Positions 7,879-14,754 of a DNA stretch of 46,583 nucleotides are shown one piece after another. Position 1 is the stretch's first letter. The number at the start of each line of letters is the position of its first letter. Source of the stretch: Natrinema gari JCM 14663 (GTDB lineage: Archaea > Halobacteriota > Halobacteria > Halobacteriales > Natrialbaceae). The position numbers and the translations under genes are program-made. The stretch lies in the NCBI RefSeq assembly GCF_000337175.1, contig NZ_AOIJ01000032.1, positions 27,296 to 73,878 on the forward strand. Direction: 5' to 3'. Under the pieces are notes generated by a model. That model was given only the letters and a program-made list of their open reading frames with translations, ran no database searches and was not told the origin of the DNA.

Positions 7879-8401
7879 CATCGTCGGCGATCGATTTCCG
7901 ATAAAAGATCAGTTCGAAGGGATCATCGAATGCTTCGACCCACTCGCGACACACCGCTTCGAAGCCTTCCGTGTCGTACAGTCCGCGGGCCGCGGTTTGG
8001 GTCGGTCTCGTATCGAGGACGAACTGTTCGACCCCTCGCGACCGGGCACGTTCCTCGAGTTCCCGGTAGAGCTGCCGTCCGTAGCCCCGCCGTTGTGCGT
8101 CGGGCGCGACGCGCAGTCGCGTCACCTCGGCCGCCGCGTCGCCGAGGTCGGAAACGACCGTCGCGATGTGTGCCGAGTCGTCGACCGGTCGAAACGCGCC
8201 CATCGCGACGATCCGACCAGCTCGTTCGCCGACCAGAAACTCGCCGCCGGGCTCGAGAAACGTCTCCGTGATCGACTCGAGGTCGTCGTCCGGAACGCCC
8301 TCGACGTAGGCGTTGGCGTCCCGCATGGCTGTTTCGTGGAGGTCTCTAACCCTGGGGCCGTCGTCAGGTCGGTACCGACGGATCGAGAGTTCGTTTCCCA
8401 T
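7868..8401 (-). CDS. GNAT family N-acetyltransferase with a CRISPR-derived C-terminus
   Basis: This family transfers acetyl from acetyl-CoA to an amine; the substrate cannot be told here. The protein (177 aa from ATG at 8401; a GTG two codons upstream at 8407 is an alternative) shows the acetyl-CoA binding motif A, VTRLRVAPDAQRRGYGRQLY (Arg-x-x-Gly-x-Gly/Ala type), at about residues 92-111, then the motif B region with GLYDTEGFE, and the usual last strand FELIFY. The final residues after DDG are Phe-Arg, read from a decayed CRISPR repeat, and the stop is inside that repeat. A copy of the gene's 3' end with a different, probably original, stop lies next to mutS at 2636-2675. The protein core looks intact, so it is probably still functional. 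Confidence 0.9.
   Translation of the reverse strand: MGNELSIRRYRPDDGPRVRDLHETAMRDANAYVEGVPDDDLESITETFLEPGGEFLVGERAGRIVAMGAFRPVDDSAHIATVVSDLGDAAAEVTRLRVAPDAQRRGYGRQLYRELEERARSRGVEQFVLDTRPTQTAARGLYDTEGFEAVCREWVEAFDDPFELIFYRKSIADDGFR
7879..7913. repeat. 35-base direct repeat, copy B (inside the GNAT gene)
   Basis: This is the partner of 2641-2675 (32 of 35 identical, same orientation). It is coding sequence for the GNAT C-terminus (ELIFYRKSIADDG on the minus strand) and continues without a break into the rest of the gene, so this copy is in its native context on its right side. On its left it meets relic repeat 2 exactly. Recombination between copies A and B would remove the whole 5.2 kb block and restore the convergent mutS/GNAT ends. 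Confidence 0.85.
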
Positions 8402-8506
8402 GGGCACCGATCAGTCGCTCCGCTTGAAACGTCCTCGCATCGATGGAGTCGGTCAGGTTGCGAGGACCGGCACAACGCACAACCACCTCGGCGAGAAGCT
8501 AGTAGT

Positions 8507-8650
8507 ATGACATATCGAACAACGATCGGGTGGTCCCTCATCACGTCGGGTATCGTCACACTGTTGCTCGCCTTCCTGCCGGGCAAGTCGCTGTGGTGGG
8601 GACTCGGGCTGTTGCTCCTCGGGATCGCAATATTCGTCGTCCGTCGGTAG
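8507..8650 (+). CDS. Small two-helix membrane protein (47 aa)
   Basis: Starts MTYRTTIGWSLITSG and ends FVVRR. Two hydrophobic stretches, about residues 8-24 and 29-44, are split by a short loop PGKSLWW, with a basic end (Val-Arg-Arg). This pattern suggests a hairpin in the cytoplasmic membrane. Function unknown. It is preceded by the divergent GNAT gene and followed by about 130 bases before the PEBP-like gene. Haloarchaea carry many such small membrane proteins; the call rests on composition and a clean ATG-to-stop frame. Confidence 0.6.
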   Translation: MTYRTTIGWSLITSGIVTLLLAFLPGKSLWWGLGLLLLGIAIFVVRR

Positions 8651-8781
8651 CAACTCGCCTGCCGTCTCGTCGCCGGTGTGTGACACGGCAGCCGGAGATA
8701 CCGCCGTTCGTGGCTTCGAATGTAAGGTTCTTTTCGCTGGGCGATGACCGCTCGAAGCGGGGCACACGGAGCGTGGATAAC

Positions 8782-9237
8782 ATGGGAGAGTTCACACTCG
8801 AGAGTCAGGCCTTCGACGACGGGGACCGAATCCCCGAGGAGTATGGCTACACAGAGACGAACGTCAACCCACCACTCGAGATACGCGGCGTCCCCGACGA
8901 CGCGGAGACCCTCGCGTTGATCGTGGACGATCCGGACGCGATAGAGCCCGCCGGCACGGTGTGGGACCACTGGATCGTCTGGAACGTGCCGCCGGAGACG
9001 GGGACGATTCCGGAGGACTGGGACGCTGCGGACGCAATCGAGGGCACGAACGATTTCGGCGAACGGGGCTACGGCGGCCCGAACCCGCCAGACAGGGAGC
9101 ACACGTACCGATTCAGACTGTTCGCCCTCGAGACGTCGCTCGATCTCGGGCCCGATGCGGCCGCCGCCGACCTCGAGTCGACGATCGAGAAGCACGTGCT
9201 CGAGCAGGCACGACTCGAGGGCACGTATCCTGCCTGA
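8782..9237 (+). CDS. YbhB/YbcL family (PEBP-like) protein
   Basis: A 151-residue protein related to phosphatidylethanolamine-binding / Raf kinase inhibitor proteins. Family signatures seen are GDRIPEEYGYTETNVNPPL near the N-terminus, LALIVDDPDA (the DPDA ligand-pocket motif, about residues 46-55), WDHWIVWNVPP (about 61-71), and GYGGPNPPDREHTYRFRLFAL (around 95-115) with the conserved GP-P and H-Y-F residues. The length matches the bacterial and archaeal members. There is no signal peptide, so it is cytoplasmic. The ligand and role in archaea are not established. It stands alone between a small membrane protein and the convergent nucS gene. Confidence 0.93.
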   Translation: MGEFTLESQAFDDGDRIPEEYGYTETNVNPPLEIRGVPDDAETLALIVDDPDAIEPAGTVWDHWIVWNVPPETGTIPEDWDAADAIEGTNDFGERGYGGPNPPDREHTYRFRLFALETSLDLGPDAAAADLESTIEKHVLEQARLEGTYPA

Positions 9238-9326
9238 CTGAGACGGACCGCTGTCAGTCAGTGCCGGCGACCCCACGGACGGGTGGGTGATTGGTCGATG
9301 GAGTCGCCCGACCGTCCGGGACGAAA

Positions 9327-10070
9327 TCACTCGGCGGGGGGCTCAAGGGAGACGAACTCGAGGCCGTGTTCGGTCAGGAGCCGACTCGCACGGTCGGTTA
9401 CCGAGGGAGCGACCAGTATCCCCCGTACGGCAGCGTCGGCGTGGAGGTCGCGCTCGAGGGCGTCGACGTAGCGGCGGAGTTGGCTCACCGCGTCCGGCCC
9501 GACCCGCCGCCGCTTCAGTTCGACCACGACCGCTCGGCCGGCCGCGTCCTCGCCGTAGATGTCGACCGCACCCGCGGGCGTCTCGCGTTCGGTCGCCAGC
9601 GGCGTGAACTCGGCCTCGAGCACGGACGGGTCCTCGAGAATTCGCTGGCGGAGGTCCTCTTCCGTGCCGACGAGGGCGAGTTCGTTCTCGTCGGTACCCG
9701 AGAACGCCGACACCTGCAGCACCTCCCGAAACCGGACCCGGAGTCGCTCGTCCGGCGTCGACCGCACGCTCTCGAGGATGAGCTCGCCGTCCTCGCAGAC
9801 GGCATCGTGCGTACAGCCCGGCGGCTGCCAGTTGACCGGCTGCTGCCCCTCGTCTGTGTGGACCAGCGCCGCCCCGTCGGGCTTGAGCATGACGTGACGG
9901 GCACCCGCCTCGAGGCGACTCGAGGCGCGGCCCTCGTAGTCGACGGTGCAGCGTCCGTAGACGGTCACGATCGCCTCCCGATCGATGCCGCGGGCGACGA
10001 TGTCGCGAGCGGCCGCTGGCGTCGGCTCCCGAAGGGTTTCCGTTCGCGTGCCGTCCGCTGAATCAGTCAC
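9327..10070 (-). CDS. nucS: Endonuclease NucS (EndoMS), mismatch/branched-DNA nuclease
   Basis: NucS cuts mismatched or flapped DNA and works with the sliding clamp PCNA. The chosen GTG at 10070 gives 247 aa, the usual size, and lies about 27 bases from a TATA box at 10094-10100, so the message is probably leaderless. The N-terminal half is a beta-rich DNA-binding domain (GRCTVDYEGRASSRLEAG, VMLKPDGAALVHTDEG, VNWQPPG). The C-terminal half is a RecB-like nuclease: the Glu in LEAEFTPLA, then VDIYGEDAAG with the metal-binding Asp, and VVVELKRRRVG with the catalytic Glu-x-Lys. The C-terminus (LEFVSLEPPAE) is short. It shares the window with MutS, which is of interest because the two represent separate mismatch-repair routes. 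Confidence 0.93.
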   Translation of the reverse strand: MTDSADGTRTETLREPTPAAARDIVARGIDREAIVTVYGRCTVDYEGRASSRLEAGARHVMLKPDGAALVHTDEGQQPVNWQPPGCTHDAVCEDGELILESVRSTPDERLRVRFREVLQVSAFSGTDENELALVGTEEDLRQRILEDPSVLEAEFTPLATERETPAGAVDIYGEDAAGRAVVVELKRRRVGPDAVSQLRRYVDALERDLHADAAVRGILVAPSVTDRASRLLTEHGLEFVSLEPPAE

Positions 10071-10093
10071 TGGGCCGTGGTAGTTCGGGCGCG

Positions 10094-10100
10094 AATAAAA
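10094..10100 (-). promoter_or_regulatory. TATA box of nucS
   Basis: The minus strand reads CCTTTTATTCG, centred 27 bases from the GTG start at 10070. This spacing predicts a leaderless transcript and supports that start over upstream in-frame codons. Confidence 0.6.
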
Positions 10101-10171
10101 GGTGCCCGTTGTCGTGGGGATCCGTCCCGCGTCGGTTGCCGTCGACCGCGCGTGCGAGGGCCAACGCAGAA

Positions 10172-10182
10172 GGTATATTGGC
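10172..10182 (+). promoter_or_regulatory. TATA box of the Tat lipoprotein gene
   Basis: AGGTATATTGG sits about 30 bases ahead of ATG 10207, giving a very short or absent leader. Confidence 0.55.
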
Positions 10183-10206
10183 CCTCGACCCTGCGTGTCA
10201 GAGACA

Positions 10207-10815
10207 ATGTCGAACCTTCCGACCCGCCGGGGTTTCCTCGCGCTTACCGGTGCCGGTGCCACCGCATCGCTGGCCGGCTGTTCCCAACTCGAATCGATCG
10301 GTCAGTCGGACGACGACGCGGCCACCGCGGTCACGCTCCAAGTCAGACCGGACGAGGAAAAAGTCTCGACGCTCGGGGACGAGATACAGGCCGACATCGA
10401 GAGCGGCGATCTCGGTCGGCAGGAGGCGCAACTGGCGTACCAGAAGCGACAACGCGAGTTAGTCGAATCCGCTGCAACCGACTTCGAGGACTCGGCTCCG
10501 GCAGCCATCACGATCGAAAACTCCGAGACCGCATACGGGCTCTTCCTCGTCACCGGCTCCGACGAGGCGATCCTGCAGTCGCTCCGCGATGGGGCCACCG
10601 GAGCGATCTACCCCGGCGAGCAGTACGAGCCGCTCGTCCAACAGCAACAACGGCGAGCACAACAACTCGAGCAACAACAGGCACTGCTCGAGCAACAACA
10701 GCAAGCAGCAGCGGACGGAGAGACGAACGAATCCGAGACCGCGACCGAGACGGCCACCGGAACCGAATCGGGCGACGGGAACGACTCGGCTGCGGGGAAC
10801 GAGACGAACGACTAG
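10207..10815 (+). CDS. Tat-exported lipoprotein, Gln-rich, unknown function
   Basis: A 202-aa protein with a twin-arginine signal, MSNLPTRRGFLALTGAG, and a lipobox LAGC with the lipidated Cys at about residue 25, so it is probably exported folded and anchored in the membrane. The body (about 40-130) is mixed alpha/beta with LQVRPDEEKVSTLGDEI and ATDFEDSAPAAITIENSE. From about 139 it becomes a charged Gln-rich helix (runs of QQQ, likely coiled coil) and ends in a Glu/Ser/Thr-rich disordered tail typical of halophile surface proteins. I do not recognise the family. The short-period CAA/CAG-rich tract at about 10636-10710 encodes the Gln runs. Confidence 0.8.
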   Translation: MSNLPTRRGFLALTGAGATASLAGCSQLESIGQSDDDAATAVTLQVRPDEEKVSTLGDEIQADIESGDLGRQEAQLAYQKRQRELVESAATDFEDSAPAAITIENSETAYGLFLVTGSDEAILQSLRDGATGAIYPGEQYEPLVQQQQRRAQQLEQQQALLEQQQQAAADGETNESETATETATGTESGDGNDSAAGNETND

Positions 10816-10854
10816 GCGGCGACTGCCGTCTGTCGGCCCGCTCACCGGTGGCGC

Positions 10855-11340
10855 TCACCGTTCGAGGGCGAACGGACTCTCGCCGTCGGTCCAGTCCCAG
10901 CCGGGGAGTCGTTCCTGAAAGCCGGCCGCGAGGGCCGCCTCGCAGTCGTCGACGCCGGCGTTTTCGTCCGCACCGCCGTGGACCCGCACGTCGGCGTAGT
11001 GGAAGGTCGCTTCGCCGAGCGTCCGTAGCGGCTGCGGACCGGCGATCGTCGCAGCTAATTCGCGCCCAAGGAGTTCGTCGACGACGAAGCCCGGATAATC
11101 CCCGTCGACATCGAGTTCCCTGAGGATCGCGATCAGCGCCGCGACGTTGACGGCCAGATCGCCGTCAGCGAAGACGGCGTCGACTGCCTCCCGATACTGT
11201 GACTCGGTGACCGCGTCGACATCGGTTCCGAAGGCGTCGCCGAGATCGGTTCGAACCTCGTTGATGAGGCCAACGACCGTCTCGGTTCGATCCACCACCC
11301 AGTCACGTTCCTCGCGAACTCGAGTTGGAGTCACGTACAT
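10855..11340 (-). CDS. Conserved-looking hypothetical protein (161 aa)
   Basis: Starts MYVTPTRVREERDWVVD. It is acidic and mostly helical (VVGLINEVRTDLGDAFG, QYREAVDAVFADGDLAVNVA), with a later stretch LGEATFHYADVRVHGG. No transmembrane segment, signal or catalytic motif is evident. It converges with the lipoprotein gene and diverges from aCPSF1. Family not recognised; acidic composition and codon pattern support it as a real gene. Confidence 0.7.
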   Translation of the reverse strand: MYVTPTRVREERDWVVDRTETVVGLINEVRTDLGDAFGTDVDAVTESQYREAVDAVFADGDLAVNVAALIAILRELDVDGDYPGFVVDELLGRELAATIAGPQPLRTLGEATFHYADVRVHGGADENAGVDDCEAALAAGFQERLPGWDWTDGESPFALER

Positions 11341-11700
11341 ACTGTCCTGATAGGTCCGACTCCCACTGCCCTGGTTTTTGCGAAGGCTTTTATACCACGC
11401 AAAGAATAGCCTCGAGTAAGCGGGTTCTCCCTGGAATTGTCCCGCACGGACCAGGATAACCGATCCGGGAGCGTGTTCGTCAGCTACGGAGTAGGATACG
11501 ATGAATCGGGAGACGAGACGGAGTGTGAGCGACGTTGTCCCGCGCGGACGACGATGCTCGCGATCGGTTCCGAGACGACGGCCGCTACGTGGCGTCCGTC
11601 ACGGAACCGGGAGTCGTTCTCCAGTCCCGATCCTCTCTCCCCGGCCCGATGCCGCGTTCGATCCCGGACGGCGAGTTCACGCAAGCCACATTCGGCGATT
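11341..11700 (+). promoter_or_regulatory. Long 5' region of aCPSF1 with TATA box
   Basis: A TATA box, GCTTTTATACC (11386-11396), is the only good promoter element before aCPSF1. It predicts a start near 11418, which leaves a 5' leader of about 280 bases before ATG 11701. The frame is open backwards to 11437, but the translated stretch is Ser/Arg/Thr-rich and unlike the KH domain that follows, so I treat it as untranslated. Confidence 0.45.
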
Positions 11701-13635
11701 ATGAGCACTGTAGAGCAGCAACTCGACGATCTCAAAGCACAGATCACGAGCGAGTTACCGAGCGATATCTCGGTCTCCTCGGTGAAATACGAAGGCCCCG
11801 AACTGGTGGTCTACACGCGCGACCCGAAGAAGTTCGCCCAGCAGGGCGACCTCATTCGGCAACTCGCGAGCAAACTTCGCAAGCGAATCACTGTCCGGCC
11901 CGACCCCAGCGTCCTCTCACGGCCCGAACAGGCCCGCGAGGAGATCATGAACGTCATTCCCGAGGACGCGGGCGTCACCGACCTCGACTTCCACGCCGAT
12001 ACCGGCGAGGTCGTCATCGAGGCCGAAAAGCCCGGCATGGTCATCGGCCGCCACGGGTCGACCCTCCGCGAAATCACGAAGAACGTCGGCTGGACGCCCG
12101 AAGTCGTCCGCACGCCGCCGATCGAGTCCTCGACCGTCTCGAACGTTCGGAGCTTCCTCAAGCAGGAACGCGACGACCGTCGTGACATCTTGGAGAAAGT
12201 CGGCCGACAGATCCACCGCGAGGAGATGTCCGACGACGAGTACGTCCGTATCACCACACTGGGCTGCTGTCGCGAGGTCGGGCGGGCCTCGTTTATTCTC
12301 TCGACGCCCGAAACGCGAATCCTCATCGACTGCGGCGACAAACCCGGTGCCGAAGACGAGGTGCCGTACCTCCACGCACCCGAGGCGCTCGGCGCGGGCC
12401 CACAGACCATCGACGCGGTCGTGTTGACCCACGCCCACCTCGACCACTCCGCGCTGATCCCGCTCCTGTTCAAGTACGGCTACGACGGGCCGATTTACTG
12501 TACCGAGCCCACGCGCGACATGATGGGCCTGCTGACGCTCGACTACCTCGATGTCGCGGCCAAAGAGGGCCGGAGCCCGCCCTACGAAAGCGAGCAGGTT
12601 CGCGAAGCGATCAAACACTGCATCCCGCTCGAGTACGGCGACGTCACCGACATCGCGCCCGACGTCAAACTCACGTTCCACAACGCCGGCCACATTCTGG
12701 GCTCGGCCGTTTCGCACTTCCACATCGGCGACGGCCTCTACAACGTCGCGTTCTCCGGCGACATCCACTACGAGGACACCCGGTTGTTCAACGGTGCAGT
12801 CAACGACTTCCCGCGCGTCGAGACGCTCGTCCTCGAGTCGACCTACGGCGGTCGCAACGACTACCAGACCGATCAGGAGGACTCCGAGCGCAATCTCAAG
12901 GAGGTCATCAACGAGACCTACGAGCGGGACGGCAAGGTCGTCATCCCCGCTTTCGCCGTGGGTCGATCACAGGAGATCATGCTCGTCCTGGAGGAGGCGA
13001 TGCGCAACGGCGAGATCCCATCGATGCCGGTCCACCTCGACGGGATGATCTGGGAGGCCACTGCGATTCACACGACCTACCCCGAGTACCTCCGGGACGA
13101 CCTGCGGGATCGCATCTTCCACGAGGACGAAAACCCGTTCCTCGCCGACGAGTTCAACCACATCGACGGCGGCGAGGAGGAACGACAGGACGTCGCCGAC
13201 GGCGAGTCCTGTATCATCCTCTCGACGTCGGGGATGGTCACCGGCGGGCCGATCATGTCCTGGCTCTCCCACATCGGTCCCGATCCGGACTCCTCGCTCG
13301 TCTTCGTCGGCTACCAGGCCCAGGGAACCCTCGGTCGCCGCATCCAGAACGGCTGGGACGAGATCCCGACCAGCGAAGTCGGTGCCATGGGCAACGGCGG
13401 CGGCCGCGGCACCCTCTCGCTGAACATGAACGTCGAAACCGTCGACGGCTTCTCCGGCCACGCCGACCGCGCCGGCCTCGAGAACTTCGTCAAGACGATG
13501 AACCCGCGCCCCGAGAAGGTCCTCTGTGTCCACGGCGACGAGCGCTCCACGCAGGACCTCTCGTCGGCGCTCTACCACGAGTACGACATGCGCACGTTCG
13601 CGCCCAAGAACCTCGAGACCTTCCGCTTCCTCTGA
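11701..13635 (+). CDS. aCPSF1: KH and beta-CASP ribonuclease, transcription termination factor
   Basis: aCPSF1 cuts RNA 3' ends at U-rich sites and drives transcription termination in archaea. From ATG 11701 it is 644 aa, the normal length. Residues about 1-140 hold two KH-type RNA-binding modules (ITVRPDPSVLSRPEQAREEI; EKPGMVIGRHGSTLREI with the GxxG-type loop). A metallo-beta-lactamase domain follows, with the zinc motif THAHLDHS (His244, His246, Asp248, His249), the GHILGSAV histidine and SGDIHYED. The beta-CASP insert (VPAFAVGRSQE, ILSTSGMVTGGP) follows, and the last motif is VHGDERS. Upstream open frame to 11437 was not used because it lacks family resemblance. The gene is followed by three strong hairpins. 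Confidence 0.96.
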   Translation: MSTVEQQLDDLKAQITSELPSDISVSSVKYEGPELVVYTRDPKKFAQQGDLIRQLASKLRKRITVRPDPSVLSRPEQAREEIMNVIPEDAGVTDLDFHADTGEVVIEAEKPGMVIGRHGSTLREITKNVGWTPEVVRTPPIESSTVSNVRSFLKQERDDRRDILEKVGRQIHREEMSDDEYVRITTLGCCREVGRASFILSTPETRILIDCGDKPGAEDEVPYLHAPEALGAGPQTIDAVVLTHAHLDHSALIPLLFKYGYDGPIYCTEPTRDMMGLLTLDYLDVAAKEGRSPPYESEQVREAIKHCIPLEYGDVTDIAPDVKLTFHNAGHILGSAVSHFHIGDGLYNVAFSGDIHYEDTRLFNGAVNDFPRVETLVLESTYGGRNDYQTDQEDSERNLKEVINETYERDGKVVIPAFAVGRSQEIMLVLEEAMRNGEIPSMPVHLDGMIWEATAIHTTYPEYLRDDLRDRIFHEDENPFLADEFNHIDGGEEERQDVADGESCIILSTSGMVTGGPIMSWLSHIGPDPDSSLVFVGYQAQGTLGRRIQNGWDEIPTSEVGAMGNGGGRGTLSLNMNVETVDGFSGHADRAGLENFVKTMNPRPEKVLCVHGDERSTQDLSSALYHEYDMRTFAPKNLETFRFL

Positions 13636-13643
13636 AAGCCCTC

Positions 13644-13665
13644 GCGATCGCTTGGCAGCGATCGC
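13644..13665. repeat. Hairpin 1 downstream of aCPSF1
   Basis: GCGATCGCT at 13644-13652 pairs with AGCGATCGC at 13657-13665 across a 4-base loop. It lies nine bases after the aCPSF1 stop. Confidence 0.7.
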
Positions 13666-13696
13666 TCGCCCGTTCACTGTCCGCCAGGTCAGCAAC

Positions 13697-13720
13697 GCGG
13701 CGCGCGGGTTCGCGCGCCGC
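13697..13720. repeat. Hairpin 2 downstream of aCPSF1
   Basis: GCGGCGCGCG (13697-13706) pairs perfectly with CGCGCGCCGC (13711-13720) over loop GGTT. Confidence 0.7.
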
Positions 13721-13745
13721 GCGGTCGGCCTGCCCTCCCCCGTGA

Positions 13746-13778
13746 CTCGAGCGCTCGCCGATTCGGCGAGCGCTCGAG
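13746..13778. repeat. Hairpin 3, 15-bp perfect stem
   Basis: CTCGAGCGCTCGCCG (13746-13760) pairs perfectly with 13764-13778 over an ATT loop. It is the strongest palindrome I found outside the CRISPR repeats. Confidence 0.75.
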
Positions 13779-13938
13779 CCGGCCACTGTACTGACTGGTG
13801 CCACCGCGCTGGTCGGAGCCACTGCCCTGTTCGGAGCCACTGCCACAGAATTGCTGCTGGCTGTTCAGGTTCGCTACGTGACCGACTACGTGCGTTGGTG
13901 AGAGCGCTCGAAGAAAGCACCGGATCGGAAACGGCCGA

Positions 13939-14754
13939 TCAGGACAGCTGTTTCGAGAGCCAGTCCAGGTTCGTGGCGATCGTCGCGATCACGATCGCGA
14001 TAAGCGAGATGATGATGAGGAACGTCGAGACGACGCTCACCATCGGATCCAGCGACTGTCGGATCTGGGTCCACGCGACGACCGGGATGGTCTCGGTGCT
14101 GCGACTCGAGAGGAACAGCGCCATCACGAACTCTTGGAGACTGATAATAAAGGCGAGCAGCGCGCCGACGAAGATCCCGTGTTTGACGTTGGGGAGGACG
14201 GCGTAGACGAACGACCGGATCGGTCCCGCGCCGAGGTCTTTCGCGGCGTCGAGGAGCTGCCAGTCGAACCGGCTGAACACCGACCGCATCACGAAGTAGA
14301 CCAGCGGTGTCGCCCACAGCGTGTGCGCGAGGATGATGCTCGGGTACGAGGCCCCGATGCCAGCCCTGACGAAGTAGACGCGCATCGAGATCCCGAGGAT
14401 GATCGGCGGGATCAACAGCGGGATGAGGACCAGCGGCGCGAGTACCTGTCCGGCGCGGCCGTCGTCGATTTCGTGGCCGAAGGCGGCCGTGACGCCGAGC
14501 GTGGTCGCGATGATCGTCGTTCCGACGCCGACGAGGAGGCTGTTGTCGAACGCCAACAGCCAGTGCGTCTCCTCGACGAACGTGCGGTAGTGAACCAGCG
14601 AGTAGTGCTCGGGCGGGAACGCGAGGTTCCCCGACTCCGCGAAGGAGGTCACGACGACCACCGCGAGCGGTAACAGCATGAACGTCAGGATCGCCAGATA
14701 GCCCGCCCGGAACAGGGCGTTCTCGAGCCGTTCTCTATGCATATTCGAACTCAC
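13939..14754 (-). CDS. ABC transporter permease, PotC-like (spermidine/putrescine type)
   Basis: Inner-membrane channel subunit of a polyamine-family importer. The 271-residue frame starts at GTG 14754; ATG 14742 (MHRERLE) is an equally good start. Six hydrophobic segments are visible, beginning YLAILTFMLLPLAVVVV. The cytoplasmic EAA-type loop DAAKDLGAGPIRSFVYAVLP at about residues 168-187 is where the ATPase docks. It is the fourth gene of the operon and overlaps the previous permease gene by 8-20 bases, implying coupled translation. The true substrate could be a polyamine, thiamine or another small solute; the family name is all the sequence supports. Confidence 0.9.
   Translation of the reverse strand: MSSNMHRERLENALFRAGYLAILTFMLLPLAVVVVTSFAESGNLAFPPEHYSLVHYRTFVEETHWLLAFDNSLLVGVGTTIIATTLGVTAAFGHEIDDGRAGQVLAPLVLIPLLIPPIILGISMRVYFVRAGIGASYPSIILAHTLWATPLVYFVMRSVFSRFDWQLLDAAKDLGAGPIRSFVYAVLPNVKHGIFVGALLAFIISLQEFVMALFLSSRSTETIPVVAWTQIRQSLDPMVSVVSTFLIIISLIAIVIATIATNLDWLSKQLS

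Larger units (their letters stand above)
13636..13938. other. Gene-free region with three perfect hairpins and an 18-base tandem repeat
   Basis: This 303-base stretch between aCPSF1 and the transporter operon (convergent) holds three inverted repeats in a row: 13644-13665 (9-bp stem), 13697-13720 (10-bp stem, GCGGCGCGCG) and 13746-13778 (15-bp stem, CTCGAGCGCTCGCCG). An imperfect 18-base repeat follows at about 13786-13853 (unit like GTTCGGAGCCACTGCC). No credible gene is seen on either strand. Confidence 0.75.

Noticed and set aside
7932-7942. GCTTCGACCCA inside the GNAT gene resembles the first bases of the CRISPR repeat
   Set aside because: Only 10-12 bases match, the segment encodes native protein (WVEAF), and the distance of 53 bases to relic repeat 2 is not a spacer length. 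Chance is the simplest explanation, though it might have served as microhomology.
11437-11700. Extension of aCPSF1 upstream by 88 codons
   Set aside because: The added sequence is Ser/Arg/Thr-rich and unlike aCPSF1, which normally begins at the first KH-type module; ATG 11701 gives the expected length.
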